From assembly GCF_000499845.2 (NCBI RefSeq), contig NC_023749.2:20957358-21021357 (forward strand): 64,000 bases of DNA, given 5' to 3'. A program made the position numbers and the translations under genes. Each line of letters starts with the position of its first letter. Position 1 is the stretch's first letter. Under the pieces are notes generated by a model that worked only from the letters and a program-made list of their open reading frames with translations, was not told the origin of the DNA and searched no databases. This DNA is from Phaseolus vulgaris. Lineage: Eukaryota > Streptophyta > Magnoliopsida > Fabales > Fabaceae. This document shows positions 19,713 through 30,620 of the stretch, piece after piece.

Positions 19713-19907
19713 AAGTTTAGAAGCGGCGATCTGGTGATGAGGAAGGCCCATCAGTATGAGATGTAGAACAAGTTATCGCCCAAGCGGACGGGACCGTTCA
19801 GAATAACCGAGGCGCTCGGGAGTGGCGCCTACCGCTTGGAGACGTTAGAAGGAGGGGCGATTCCTCGCACTTGGAACGCCGCACATCTCGAGTCGTATTA
19901 CAGTTAA
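19713..19907 (+). pseudogene. pol: Integrase C-terminal remnant joined to L gag
   Basis: Residues RSGDLVMRKAHQYEM, a TAG stop, then GPFRITEALGSGAYRLETLE and a natural stop at 19905-19907 match the end of the A integrase (9029-9200). Everything from protease to the integrase core is missing. The join is out of frame with gag. 19908-20093 continues as 3' untranslated sequence without a gene. Confidence 0.85.
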
Positions 19908-20093
19908 AGCCTTGTAAGTAAAGACGAATATGAAGAGATTTGAATAGTTTCCGTTAAAACAATTTCAAGGGGGGACTCGTTAAGAAGTAGTTTTAGTTAA
20001 AACAGTTTTATCAAAGTTTCCAAGTCATTTAAGTTCGCAGAAAAAAAAGGTTATGGCATGCATTCAGTACAAGGTTTTAAAGCATAAGTTTCA

Positions 20094-20545
20094 AGTCCTC
20101 ATCGCCACTCGGCGATCGGAGGCACTAGTATAAAGTTTTAAGACCTCATCGCCACCTGGCGATCGGAGGAAAACGAGTAAAAGTTTTCAAGTCCTCATCG
20201 CCACCTGGCGATCGCAGGCGTGAGCATAAAGTTTCTAAGTCCTCATCTCCATTTGGCGATTGGAGGCACAAGCACAAAGGTTTTAAAACCCTCATCGCCA
20301 CCTGGCAATCGGAGGTGGAAGTTAAAGTTTTAAAGGCCCCATCGTTTTTCGGCGATCGGTGGCAATAGTTAAAGTTTCGAAGGCCCCATCGTTTTTCGGC
20401 GATCGGTGGCAATAGTTAAGGTTTCAAAGTCCCCATCGTTTTTCGGCGATCGGTGGCAATAGTTAAAGTTTTAAAGTCCCTGTCGTTTTACGGCGATCGG
20501 TGGCAGTAGTTAAAAACTTTTAGAGACCTCATCGTCTTTTGGCGA
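20094..20545. repeat. Degenerate ~48-bp tandem array with GGCGATCGG hairpins
   Basis: About nine units share ATCGCCACCTGGCGATCGG or ATCG-TTTTTC-GGCGATCGG cores, each able to form a 6-bp stem with a short loop, separated by AAAGTTT-rich spacers. 20546-20700 has single hairpins of the CTCGCCC-TT-GGGCGAG kind. Confidence 0.8.
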
Positions 20546-20700
20546 TCGGAGGTACCAGTAGTGCAAAAAGCCCTCAACGCTCTCGTGCATTTTGAGGCCA
20601 GAGGAGAAGTCCTCCTCGCCCTTGGGCGAGTGCAGGCGAGAACAGATTAAGAAGTCCTACTCACCTAGAGCGAGCATAGGCGAGAGTTCAGAACAAGATA

Positions 20701-20997
20701 ACAGTTAAAATCCGGGCGCCTAGTCCTTGAGCAGGGGTTAAGGGATTCCTTCGGGACGCCCCCTCCTCAAGTATGAATAGCTAGCCCCGGTACCAGATAA
20801 CAGTTAAAATCCGGGCGCCTAGTCCTTGAGCAGGGGTTAAGGGATTCCTTTGGGACGCCCCCTCCTCAAGTATGAATAGCTAGCCCCGGTACCACGTAAC
20901 AGTTAAAATCCGAGCGCCTAGTCCTTGAGCAGGGGTTAAGGGATTCCTTCGGGACGCCCCCTCCTCAAGTATGAATAGCTAGCCCTGGTACGAGATG
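20701..20997. repeat. 99-bp tandem repeat, three copies
   Basis: Copies start at 20701, 20800 and 20899 (ACAGTTAAAATCC) and are nearly identical (CCGGGCGCCTAGTCCTTGAG ... TATGAATAGCTAGCCCCGG). The reverse complement of this module occurs twice in B2 (about 54032-54210) and once near 49335-49425. Confidence 0.88.
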
Positions 20998-21480
20998 AGA
21001 TTAAAAGTCCTCAGTGCATCCAGGGGAAGAGGAGATGGAACCCCTGGGCAAGTTGAGGCACCAGAGAAAGTCCTTCTCACCCTCGAGCGAGTTCAGGCCA
21101 AAATAATTTGCAAGTCCTCAGTGCATCCAGGGGAAGAGGAGATGTAACCCCTGGGCAAGCTGAGGCACCAGGGAAAGTCCTTCTCACCTTCGAGTGAGTT
21201 CAGGCAAGAACAGATTACAAGATCTCTTTGCTTAAGCGAATTGAGGCAAGTTTAAAAGTCTTTAGTGCATCCAGGGGAAGAGGAGGTAGCCCCTGGGCAG
21301 GTTGAGGCATCAGAGAAAATCCTCCTCGCCCTCGAGCGAAGCTGAGGTCAGATATCAGACAAATCCTCCTCGCCCTCGAGCGAAGCTGAGGTCAGTTAAA
21401 TAGTTGAGATAAATTCCCCTCGCCTAGAGCGGGTGCAGGCCAGAACAGAGTACAAGACCTCTTTGCGTAAGCAAATTGAG
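20998..21480. repeat. Further degenerate repeats of element L
   Basis: Two to three copies of a module with GTGCATCCAGGGGAAGAGGA and ACCCCTGGGCAAG, alternating with CCTCGAGCGAG hairpins. No coding sequence. Confidence 0.7.
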
Positions 21481-22326
21481 ACAAGTTCGAAAGTTTTCAG
21501 TACAGAACCAGGCCAACAAAGTTTTAGGCGATGACCTAGAAACACACATGTCACTTGGCAGATCAGGTAAACTGTATTTTAATACTAGTTTGAGTCAGAG
21601 CCTGCTGCCTAGTAAGTGATTTTATGTTAAGATTTGTTGCCTTAAGTTCACAAGTTTTATTGAACGCCATCGCCGAAGAGTTGATAGTCGCTCAAGTTTA
21701 CTTTGAGTTAACAGTTTGCCAAGTTTGTTATAAAGTTAAACAATTTGCTCGAGTTAAAAGCGGTACATGGAGGGTCAAGTTCAAGTATTGCTGAGTTCAC
21801 GCAGTTGAGCAAGTTTCGCCAAACAAGGTATCACCTCTGACGTTCGATGTCCCGATGAGCAAAGTGAAGTACGAAGAACGATGACTGATGAGTTGTCGGT
21901 GGGTACGCTGCCCGAAGAACGATGACTGATGAGTTGTTGGTGGGTATGCTGCTTGAAGAACGATGACTGATCAGTCTTGACTTGTCGGAGGAAACTTTTC
22001 CAAACAAATTCTTACACGACAAGCTGAGGCAGACAGACTACACCTAGTCAGTCATCCAGTACAAAGCTATGCATAAGAACTGTTAAATACAAAGCTAAGG
22101 GAGTAGCCAGTCATGATCAAGTAGAGGCCAAGATCAAAGAGTACAAGATCGCGCTAAACCTAAGCTAGCTAACAGTTAGTCGTGTGCATAAAGTAAGATG
22201 AAGCTCAAGAAAGTACAAGAGAAGAAGCTTATAGCTGAAACGAGTATGCATTCACACCCAGTTTTATACAAATTACAAGTACAAAAGGTTGTGCAGAGGT
22301 ATAAATTTACAAAAAAGAAAAAGAGC
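21481..22326. other. Untranslated stretch of element L before its aORF
   Basis: No gene is seen. A short direct repeat with GAACGATGACTGATGAGTTG recurs about 2.5 times at 21870-21985. The rest is AT-rich and follows the aORF stop on the minus strand. Confidence 0.5.
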
Positions 22327-23895
22327 TCAAGGAGGAGGAATGAGCTTTCCATCCACCACCTCATGATAAATGCTGAACTGTGAAAGGTCCAAGTCTGGGA
22401 GAACGCATTGGATCTGCTCGAGCGCCAGCTCGAATCCGTCAGCAAGGGCTTCAGCACCCACGCTCATAAGGTCGGCGTTCTCAGCTTCTAATTTTTGCTT
22501 TGAGGCCTCCGCAGCATCCTTCTCGGTGGTAAGGGCAGCAATGGAAGAGGCAGCTTCTTCCAATTGGCCCTTTGCCTCAGACAGCTTGCTCACCACCTCC
22601 TCAAGCTTCTTCTCCCAGTAACGGCCGTCTCCCTGGTAGACTCGAGCTCCCCCACTAGTTGTGAGTTTTGTTGGCGTAGGGAGGAGGTCACGACCTCCAG
22701 GTGGATCACCTTGCTCCGCAGTTGCACCACCTCGCAGTCCAGAGAGTTGACGGCTTGCCCCATCAAGATCTCAGTCTTGATGGTCTCTTGGACCTGCGCT
22801 AGGTACTCTCCCCTGGCTTTTTCCACCATACCCCTCATCAGCTCTACGGACCCTCAGCCTCAAAGTCACTTTGCAGTGACTCCTTGTCATGCTCAAGCTC
22901 CTTGATCCTTTTCTCCAGGATTAGCTGCTTGCGGTGCTGGGTGGAAAACTCCAGGGAAAGCACTATCTGCTTAGCCAGGTGCATGTCCACCTCCTCTCCG
23001 TTCCATTCGATAAGCTCCCGGCTGCGAATGAGCTGTCGGACCAAAGCAATGACTCGGCTGAAATTCTCATTGCTAGCTCCAGAGCCGCTTGGTCGCGTAC
23101 TGCCCCCACCACCTTCAGCAGTAGCAGTGGAGGTTGGTGGTGGTGGTGGCGATGCGAGAAGTCCCGGGGGACCCCCCGGGTGAGCAGAATCGCCCCCAGC
23201 AAGTGGAGTGGATTGACCAAGAGCTTGGCCTGCTAGGAGAGGAGATGGAAGGGGAGCTGGAGATGGTGATCGAAGAGCTGGAGATGGTAGTTGTTGGGGA
23301 GAGGGGGGGATGTTGGCGCTGGGGCAGGTTGAGCAGAAGGGGGCGAGGCTGAACCTTCCTCTATCTCCACTACCTCAATCTCCCCAGGCTGAAGAGATGA
23401 AGCCCCCCCAACCGCTGGAAGTTTCCTCTTGCGGTGTACGAGAGGAGAGCCAGAGCTCTCCTTTTCGGTTGAGGGAGCAGGAGCAGCAGCAGCAGATGAA
23501 GGAAAGGCCTTCACCAACTTTCTTCTCTTCCTTCCTGGCTCGGGGCCTTCAGCCGGCGCGACCGAGAGAGGAAGAGCGGCGATAGGATCGGTGGTGGAAG
23601 AAGAGGAGCCAGTCCCTTTGGCCCCTTTGAGTCTGGCAAGCTCCAGCAAAGCTTTCCTCCTTTCCTTCCCTGACATCGTATCTACATCGAAGGGAAAAAG
23701 AAGAGTTAGATGGCATAGTTATGCAGGTGAGTCAAAATGTATACAAGCATGCATGAGAATGTGCAAGTATCCTAAGAGGTGAAAGAAGAAGAGCCTACCT
23801 ATGTATTTTTTCAAAGCCAACACATCAAACTCATGTTTGATGAGAAGAGCAGAGTTGTACTTGGCCCCCAGGAACAGCGCTCGTAGGGGGCCATG
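22327..23895 (-). pseudogene. Antisense ORF (aORF) of element L, 3' half
   Basis: On the minus strand the end of exon 1 (GAKYNSALLIKHEFDVLALK, 23890-23799) is followed by an intron (23798-23682) and exon 2 starting DTMSGKERRKALLELARLKG. Exon 2 has basic stretches (GRKRRK, HRKRK), a serine/proline-rich middle, a coiled coil (about 23040-22420) and the tail LPDLDLSQF-x4-EVVDGKLIPP. Frameshifts near 23240, 22840 and 22595 break it. The N-terminal PF04195-like half is missing because the element ends at the F3 junction. Same gene family as 4769-7414 and 46495-48852; function unknown. Confidence 0.75.
23682..23798 (-). other. Predicted coding intron of the L aORF
   Basis: Minus-strand donor ATAG|GTAGGC and acceptor TCGATGTAG|ATACGATG, 117 bp, phase 1, joining K-Y-I to D-T-M-S. 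Same place and phase as in A and B2. Confidence 0.62.
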
Positions 23896-24695
23896 TGATG
23901 GAGATCAAGCCCAAGAGAACATGGAGGTTTTTAGTTAGGAGTTTTAGAGGGGTGTATTAGTAGATAGGTGTAGGAGTAGAATAGGGGGTGCCAAAGTGAA
24001 GGAAAGGATCACACCTTCCTTGCTTGGCATTTTTAGCGCCGGTTCTAGTTGGTTTTGGGAGGGAATTTTGAAATGTTTAGCTTTCATTTTTCAGCACGTT
24101 AGGCTATAAATAGAGGTGCCTTCCTTGTAAAATTCAGATTTGAATTCATCTAAAGAAACTATACTCAAAATTGGAGTGAGCATTTGGAGAGCTTTTGAGC
24201 TTCTACTCTAGTCTTATCTTGAAGGACCATGGTTTCCTCAAGTGGCGGCTTGCACACTCATCTAGGAGCATCCATACTTCTAGTGGCGTGATCATCCAAC
24301 CTATCTTCCATCTTCATGAGCATTCTCTTCTCCTTCCTTTCTTCTTTTTCAATTGTTCATGTTGCCTTGTGTTTTTGATGTGTTTTGGTTCGGCTATTCC
24401 ATTTTCCAGCACATGTGTTCTGTTTTTGTTTTCAATTCCTTTTATTTTCGGTTCTTATGTGTTCTTGCCTAATTTCTCTTCGGTCTTCTCTTTTTATAAT
24501 TCCTTTGTTGATTCAATTTGACAATATTTGGTTCAACCAAATGAGTTTGGGATTTGGTACTTGTTATTGGTGAGTTCTTGACTTAGAACCATGATCCAAC
24601 TTCTAAGAAAGTGCCTCTATATTTTCCAGCTCAAGGTGATTCCTCAAAGTGTCAAGAATCTTGTTCTATGTGGCTATTGGAATCACATCACCATG
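23891..24695 (+). mobile_element. Solo LTR F3 (23896-24690) flanked by CCATG
   Basis: 795 bp from TGATGGAGATC to GGAATCACATCA, flanked by CCATG on both sides. It is the same family as F1, F2 and the LTR of G. Unusually the two flanks belong to different elements (L aORF on the left, E gag on the right). Confidence 0.8.
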
Positions 24696-25387
24696 AGTGG
24701 GCATCTCATGCTGCTGAGCCTCACCACCCGCCAGCTGGGAGCTCGACGCGCCCCCCGTCCTCCTGTCCAGCAGGTAATCATTCAAGAAACCGCTCTTGAC
24801 CAGGTCGTCGAGCTGGTATCCCAGTGCCAAACACGAATCGACGGTGTGACCAAAACTCTGGTGGAACTCGCACCAGGCGTCTAGTTTTGGTCCTAACACC
24901 TTGTCGCCCACTTTCTCAGGTGCCTTGAGCCTGGCTGCTATGTTGGGGATGGCGATCAGATCCGCCAACCCCATGACAAACTTATGCTTTGGCGGGCGGT
25001 TGTACTCCATGGGGCGCCCTGGGCCCCTGCCCTTGTTTTTCCTTGGATCATAAGGATGGCGAGTCCTTTGATCCCTCTTGGTCGCCGCCGTCTCCAGCAC
25101 CCTCTGCGGCTAGATCGTGGTCTGGGCGCGCGGCCTAGCAGGGGCCACGCTCCCCCTCTTCGTGGCGACTTCACTCTCGTCGGCGATGTGGGCCACCGCA
25201 AGTCGCCTAACCTCAGCAAACATGGCGGGGTGAGCCCTGATCAACGCCTCACAGAAAGGTCCCGGCAGCACGCCCTTTTTGAAGGCGTACACCAGCATCT
25301 CTTCGTCTTTCACAGGCGAGCGGACCATCTGTGCTCCAAAAGGATCAGATAGTCCCTGAGGGACTCTCCTTGGTATTGCCTTATGTC
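24696..25387 (-). pseudogene. gag: Element E gag, C-terminal half
   Basis: The minus strand continues the gag of 30621-31203 beyond the D insertion: VKDEEMLVYAFKKGVLPGPF, a stop after RAQTTI near 25110, then KHKFVMGLADLIAIPNIAAR and the finger CEFHQSFGHTVDSC. The frame ends at the F3 junction within HEMPTHG. One missing base near 25345 shifts it (after RDYL). Protease and pol of E are absent. Confidence 0.85.
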
Positions 25388-25392
25388 GAACA

Positions 25393-26164
25393 TGATGGCA
25401 TTTCATGAAGGTCTTCTTGAATCATGTAAGAAAAAGTGGTGCGGAAGCTATGAAGGTGTGTGAGCAAGATCCTCCTAAGAGTGGTGTTGATCTTGAAGGT
25501 GCATGAAGTGTATGAAGCTAGGGAGGTTCGGCCAACCCAAGGAGAGGTGAAGGAGATGAAGTTTAGAGCCTAGAATTCTAGGGAGAAGCAAAGCTTGGCA
25601 CAAAATGGCAGCATAACTTTACTCACAATAAACTTGAAAATACAAGGTGTAGGCTCCTCCTTTTATAGGCTAAGGAGGACCATAATGCAACCCTAATGCT
25701 AGCCAAATGAAATGTAAATGTGAAGCACATGGGTGCACAAATGAGCACATGGGGAGGGGTGTGTCTAGTTTTTATGCTCACCCCCTCCATGGGCTTTCTA
25801 GACCGGCCTTGGTAAATTTAGAGGTTTTTTAGAAACTCTAAGTTTACCTAGGTTGGTGTTTTAGGTTCCAAAATTAATTCTAAGAAAATTACAAATAAAG
25901 TTCCTATGCTAATTTTGACAAGAAATTAAAGTCTACTCTACACTAGAGTTTATGACATTTGAACATGTAAAAGAACGTCTTCTTGGATCCTCTTGGCCAT
26001 AACTCTATGGTTGGCCCAAATCTACCCTTTGGTGGGCTTGCATGTGGGCTTGTGCTTGGGCCTCTTCCATCATCCCCTCCCTCTTGAAAAGGATTTGTCC
26101 TCAAATCCATTGCTTCTTCTTCTTCATGGCTAGGGGAATGGATGTGGCTGGATGGTGTCCATCA
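25393..26164 (-). repeat. 3' LTR of element D (772 bp)
   Basis: Ends TGATGGCATTTC and GGTGTCCATCA. Nearly identical to 29843-30615. Confidence 0.93.
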
Positions 26165-26238
26165 TCTCCTTCTCCTTGAGAAGATCTATCCTCAGATCTA
26201 GAGATTTGATCTCGGATAGCAGCCTCTTGCTTCTTCAA

Positions 26239-27981
26239 TTATGCTTGCCCTCCCGGATCAAACGTCCACCTAGGGGAATTATCAAATGAAGCAAATGAGT
26301 TAGTTGAAGCAGTTATATACAAATCAATTTTATGAAGTTGCCATTTTTGTTTTTCTTTTGTTTTTGGCAACTTTTTACAATATTTCTCTTTTGATGGTTG
26401 CATGTGTTCTCTAATCCTCTCATGCTTTGTAAAATTTTCAATAGTGGTTACTTGTTCCTTAGGCATAATTCCTTTAGGAAGTGGTAACAACGCAAAAAGA
26501 GAAAGAGGACTATGTTCACATACAACTTCAAATGTAGAAATATTAGTAGTCTTGTGGACTACTCTATTGTATGCATGCTCAATAGAAAAAGGATACTCAT
26601 CCCAAGAATTGTGGTTGTCTTTCATGATTTCTCTAGGCATAGTAACAAGAGCTATGTTTTCAATTTTATTTTGACCATTCTTTTGAGGATGATAAGAATT
26701 TGAAAAGGACAACTTAGTTGCAAGTTTTTCCAAGAGAATCCTCAAATGATGGTTTTCAAATTTTGGAGCTCTATCCAACACTAAGTTTGAAGAGAAATCA
26801 TGAAGACTTGTCACTTCTTTAAGGAAGAGTTTATCCATGTCCATGAAAATGGAATCAAAACCTTTTGTTGTCCTAGGAAGATCTAATATGAAATTTAGGC
26901 TTATGTCTTCCCAAGGATCATTTGCAAAAGGTGAAGGAGTATAGAGTTCATGAGACATCGCCTTAGATGTATTTTTAAAACACGAAATGTATCTAGGGTA
27001 ATGTCTTTGAACATCTTTTCTCATGGGTGACAATAATTTTCCTTTTAAAAGCTCTAGAGTTTTATCAACTCTAATTTGACCCATGAGTTCTCCTTCATGA
27101 AGAATTTCTCTTTTATGTGTGAAGGTAGTCTCGTTGATACAACCTTTGTTCATGGAAATTTCAATTCTTTGCAAAGGTTGTCTCAATAAGACATGACAAG
27201 TTTCTTTAGGCACTACTTCACATAAAAAATTGTCTTTGTAGATGCCTATAGATGACTTGACCTTCACTTGGTGATATCTTGGCATGTATGTAAAATAATC
27301 TACTATATTTTTATCTATGCAAGCCTTTTTTAAGGATTCTTCTTTTTTTTCTAGGCTTGCAAGTGTTCCTTTACAAAAGGTAAGGCTAGGTTGTTCAACA
27401 AGAGGTATATTTTCAAATGTATTTTCAACTTTTCCTTCTTGTTGAATGACCTTGTGGGAAGGAACACTCTTCTCCCACGCCTTTTGTTTCCCAAGGGTTT
27501 TCTCTTGCTTTTCTATTTTTACATTTTCTTCACTCTCACTAGCTTCTTTTTCTTGGCTACTATTCTCATCTTTGTCCCTTAAGATCATAGATCTTTCATT
27601 GAAACATTGAGATGCTAATTGATCATTGCCAAGGTATTCTAAACATGGAATTTCTCTAGCTTGAGTGTGAGAGATATGCTTGGTTAGGTTTTCTTGTCTC
27701 TCTTTCCTAGCTCTCCTAGGGAATTGTTGATGATATTCATTTTTCCTAAGACTTTCTTCCCCAAGATAATCATGATGTTTAGAGCTAGATGCATGAGAAT
27801 GTAATTTTTTTGAAAATTGAGACTTCTCATTCTTTGCTTTAGTCAAAACATTAAGTTCAGTCTCACTCTCCAATTGTCTATAAGCAATTGATTGCACAGT
27901 TTGTGAAACTTCTTTCAAAAGAGTTTTTAAAGATTTTAATTCACTTCCAATAGACTTTGTAGAATGAGAAGAAGAAGACAT
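26239..27981 (-). CDS. Element D condensed mosaic polyprotein (580 aa)
   Basis: The frame starts MSSSSHSTKSIGSELKSL, like C gag at 52031. Residues 1-90 are gag N-terminus; 112-126 a gag finger that has lost its second Cys and its His; 167-205 a linker (KAWEKSVPSHKV ... LVEQPSL); 240-270 the C-terminal part of protease (IYKDNFLCEVV) without the D-S-G site; 295-340 integrase zinc region; 356-500 integrase core. In element C the linker comes after protease, so the order is changed. RT and RNase H are absent. Catalytic positions appear lost (D to N at 363 in DISLNF; E to K at about 439). The frame has no stop over 580 codons. It may be a translated structural or decoy protein, or simply a young frame that has not decayed. 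Confidence 0.8.
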   Translation of the reverse strand: MSSSSHSTKSIGSELKSLKTLLKEVSQTVQSIAYRQLESETELNVLTKAKNEKSQFSKKLHSHASSSKHHDYLGEESLRKNEYHQQFPRRARKERQENLTKHISHTQAREIPCLEYLGNDQLASQCFNERSMILRDKDENSSQEKEASESEENVKIEKQEKTLGKQKAWEKSVPSHKVIQQEGKVENTFENIPLVEQPSLTFCKGTLASLEKKEESLKKACIDKNIVDYFTYMPRYHQVKVKSSIGIYKDNFLCEVVPKETCHVLLRQPLQRIEISMNKGCINETTFTHKREILHEGELMGQIRVDKTLELLKGKLLSPMRKDVQRHYPRYISCFKNTSKAMSHELYTPSPFANDPWEDISLNFILDLPRTTKGFDSIFMDMDKLFLKEVTSLHDFSSNLVLDRAPKFENHHLRILLEKLATKLSFSNSYHPQKNGQNKIENIALVTMPREIMKDNHNSWDEYPFSIEHAYNRVVHKTTNISTFEVVCEHSPLSLFALLPLPKGIMPKEQVTTIENFTKHERIREHMQPSKEKYCKKLPKTKEKQKWQLHKIDLYITASTNSFASFDNSPRWTFDPGGQA

Positions 27982-29842
27982 GGCTAAAGCTTTGTGTATA
28001 CAAGTATTTTACCTTGAGAAAACTTAGGAAAGTCAAAGAAGGTAGTTTTCCAGGTAAGGGAGGTGAGTCACAAAGGACTACTTAAATACCAAGCCTTTGC
28101 CTTAGCCAAAAACTATCCCTCAATGTCTTCACACAAAACTTTCTCTTAGTAAACCACTTAGAACACAATTAAGTTGAGAAATCAAATTTTCAATGAAAGA
28201 AAACAATGCAAGCTACTAATCAACAAAGCTAGTCGGTTTAACACAAACTTAACAAAATAACCATGCAAAGCGTCACTAACTAAGCAAAAGAAAAGGCAAT
28301 TACAAACAATTAACAATTGCTAATTAAGAATTCTATACTAGTCGGCCCTAGGTGAGGCTTCTTGGACACTTGGAGCCCTTGAAGACACACTCACCGTCTA
28401 AAACGTAATTAAGAGGTAATTAACACAAATTAAGTTGTAAGGAAATTAAGAAAAACTCCCTTTGTTGATCCTCTTTTTGCTAAATGCACTTCCTTGTTGT
28501 CTTTGCTTGTTGGTCCTCCAAGTGTTTGTAGTGTTTTTCAAGAAAGCTTGATTCGGCCTTGGCTTTGTTTCCCCTTAGAATGAAGGTCTTAATTCTCCAA
28601 TTTCCAGCACCTATCAAAGGGCTAAACGTTAACCAAGTCAAGTTTCAATTCACATAAGCACCAAAGGAGAGAAGAAATTCCAGCACCCAAATTAGAGGTC
28701 AAAGAACAAAAGCAAGAAACAATTAAATTGAATAAAACAGTACCACCAAAAGGAGTTAGATTATGACAACTAGAAAGAGGTTCAAGAAATATTAAGAAAG
28801 CAAATAAAAGGTACCAAAATAAAGGTAGGCACACAAAAGAATCCTAAGAATGGCACTAGATTTAGATGACCAAATAAAAAAAAACAGCACCACTGGAAAA
28901 TGTTGTGGGCCAGAAACGTATTTTTCCCCAATTTATGCTGAGCTGTGTTTTTAAGATATGATTCTGAAATTTGATATGCAAGATATTCAAGATCTTAGCT
29001 AAATCCTGGCTTTGGAATCACTCAAAACGCATGCACCAATTATTTTTAATAAATTTTTCAATTTTGGTGTTCAGTTACGGCAGCTGTAGCGCCTCAGGTT
29101 TGCACATTGATTTTAAAAGATTTATCATTTTTTTTCTGTTGCTTCTTTTGGACTAATTCTTTTTTTTTGTCCTTTCTATAACACTTCAAACTTGCAAATT
29201 CCAGAGAATCAAAATTTTCCTATGAGTGAAAATATTTTTCTGGAACAAAACAGCCAGCACAGAAAATTTGAAACAGGGGATTCTGAAAACTGGAAACAAA
29301 AACAGAAAGATACCAAAATTTAAACACAATGGAATTTGTGAAATAGAATTGTGTAGGATCTAAACACAATATGAACTCAAACTAAAATTAAAAAGGCACC
29401 AAAAGATCAAAGAACAGCAGATTCAAAGCAATTAAAGATACCCAAAATCAAGAAACAATCAAGCCAAATAAAGGACTACTAAGAATTGTTGACATTGTGG
29501 ATGAACATGACTTGACAAAACATATATGGATTCAGAAATTAAATACTCAAAAGCATAATATGAACCAAATTAAAAGTGCAATAAAGACTCAAAAGCCTAA
29601 AAGAAAACAGCAACTCAAAGGTGTATGGAATCCTATCACAAATTGCACAAGAAATTGTTCAAGATCAATTGAACAAAAGTGCTTCGGTTGGATCTTCCAC
29701 AAAGCACACCAAACAAATTAAAATGTAAAAAACAGCAAGACAATTATGGAAAATAAGATGAACAACATGAAAGTAAAGAAGAACTAGAAATGAAAAGACC
29801 AAAAGCAACTCATCTTGAAGAACCCAAGCTCATGATACCAAA
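27982..29842 (-). other. Leader of element D, with PBS
   Basis: 1.86 kb without a gene on either strand. The PBS lies next to the 5' LTR (minus strand TTTGGTATCATGAGCTTGGG). Related sequence in the same position is seen in C (50167-52030) and G (about 57090-58065). Confidence 0.75.
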
Positions 29843-30615
29843 TGATGGCATTTCATGAAGGTCTTCTTGAATCATGTAAGAAAAAGTGGTGCGGGAGCTA
29901 TGAAGGTGTGTGAGCAAGATCCTCCTAAGAGTGGTGTTGATCTTGAAGGTGCATGAAGTGTATGAAGCTAGGGAGGTTCGGCCAACCCAAGGAGAGGTGA
30001 AGGAGATGAAGTTTAGAGCCTAGAATTCTAGGGAGAAGCAAAGCTTGGCACAAAATGGCAGCATAACTTTACTCACAATAAACTTGAAAATACAAGGTGT
30101 AGGCTCCTCCTTTTATAGGCTAAGGAGGACCATAATGCAACCCTAATGCTAGCCAAATGAAATGTAAATGTGAAGCACATGGGTGCACAAATGAGCACAT
30201 GGGGAGGGGTGTGTCTAGTTTTTATGCTCACCCCCTCCATGGGCTTTCTAGACCGGCCTTGGTAAATTTAGAGGTTTTTTTAGAAACTCTAAGTTTACCT
30301 AGGTTGGTGTTTTAGGTTCCAAAATTAATTCTAAGAAAATTACAAATAAAGTTCCTATGCTAATTTTGACAAGAAATTAAAGTCTACTCTACACTAGAGT
30401 TTATGACATTTGAACATGTAAAAGAACGTCTTCTTGGATCCTCTTGGCCATAACTCTATGGTTGGCCCAAATCTACCCTTTGGTGGGCTTGCATGTGGGC
30501 TTGTGCTTGGGCCTCTTCCATCATCCCCTCCCTCTTGAAAAGGATTTGTCCTCAAATCCATTGCTTCTTCTTCTTCATGGCTAGGGGAATGGATGTGGCT
30601 GGATGGTGTCCATCA
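29843..30615 (-). repeat. 5' LTR of element D (773 bp)
   Basis: Pairs with 25393-26164. The only differences I see are GCGGGAGC for GCGGAAGC and one extra T in a T run near 30278. Confidence 0.93.
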
Positions 30616-30620
30616 GAACA

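Larger units (their letters stand above)
16178..23895 (+). mobile_element. Element L: internally deleted Tat-like retrotransposon with antisense gene
   Basis: Plus-strand order: 5' LTR (16178-16998), PBS, gag, a deletion that joins the gag end to the last 60 or so codons of integrase, hairpin tandem arrays, and an antisense gene on the minus strand cut at 23895. PPT and 3' LTR are missing because the element is broken at its right end, where solo LTR F3 and element E follow. Protease, RT, RNase H and most of integrase are gone, so any past movement of this form needed a partner. Gag holds a solo LTR of its own family (L2) in reverse orientation. Confidence 0.82.
25388..30620 (-). mobile_element. 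Element D (25393-30615): young non-autonomous chromovirus-like retrotransposon, TSD GAACA
   Basis: The element is 5223 bp, flanked by GAACA (25388-25392 and 30616-30620), and interrupts E gag. LTRs are 25393-26164 and 29843-30615; by eye they differ by one substitution and one inserted T, so insertion is very recent. Minus-strand order: 5' LTR, PBS (TGGTATCATGAGC, reverse complement of 29828-29840), a leader of about 1.86 kb, one 580-codon ORF, a PPT (AAGGAGAAGGAGA) and 3' LTR. The leader matches that of element C in length and partly in sequence. It lacks RT and RNase H and must use enzymes made elsewhere. Confidence 0.92.

Noticed and set aside
20094..20545. CRISPR-like spaced repeats
   Set aside because: Units are degenerate, contiguous and hairpin-based inside a plant retrotransposon; there are no unique spacers and no cas genes.
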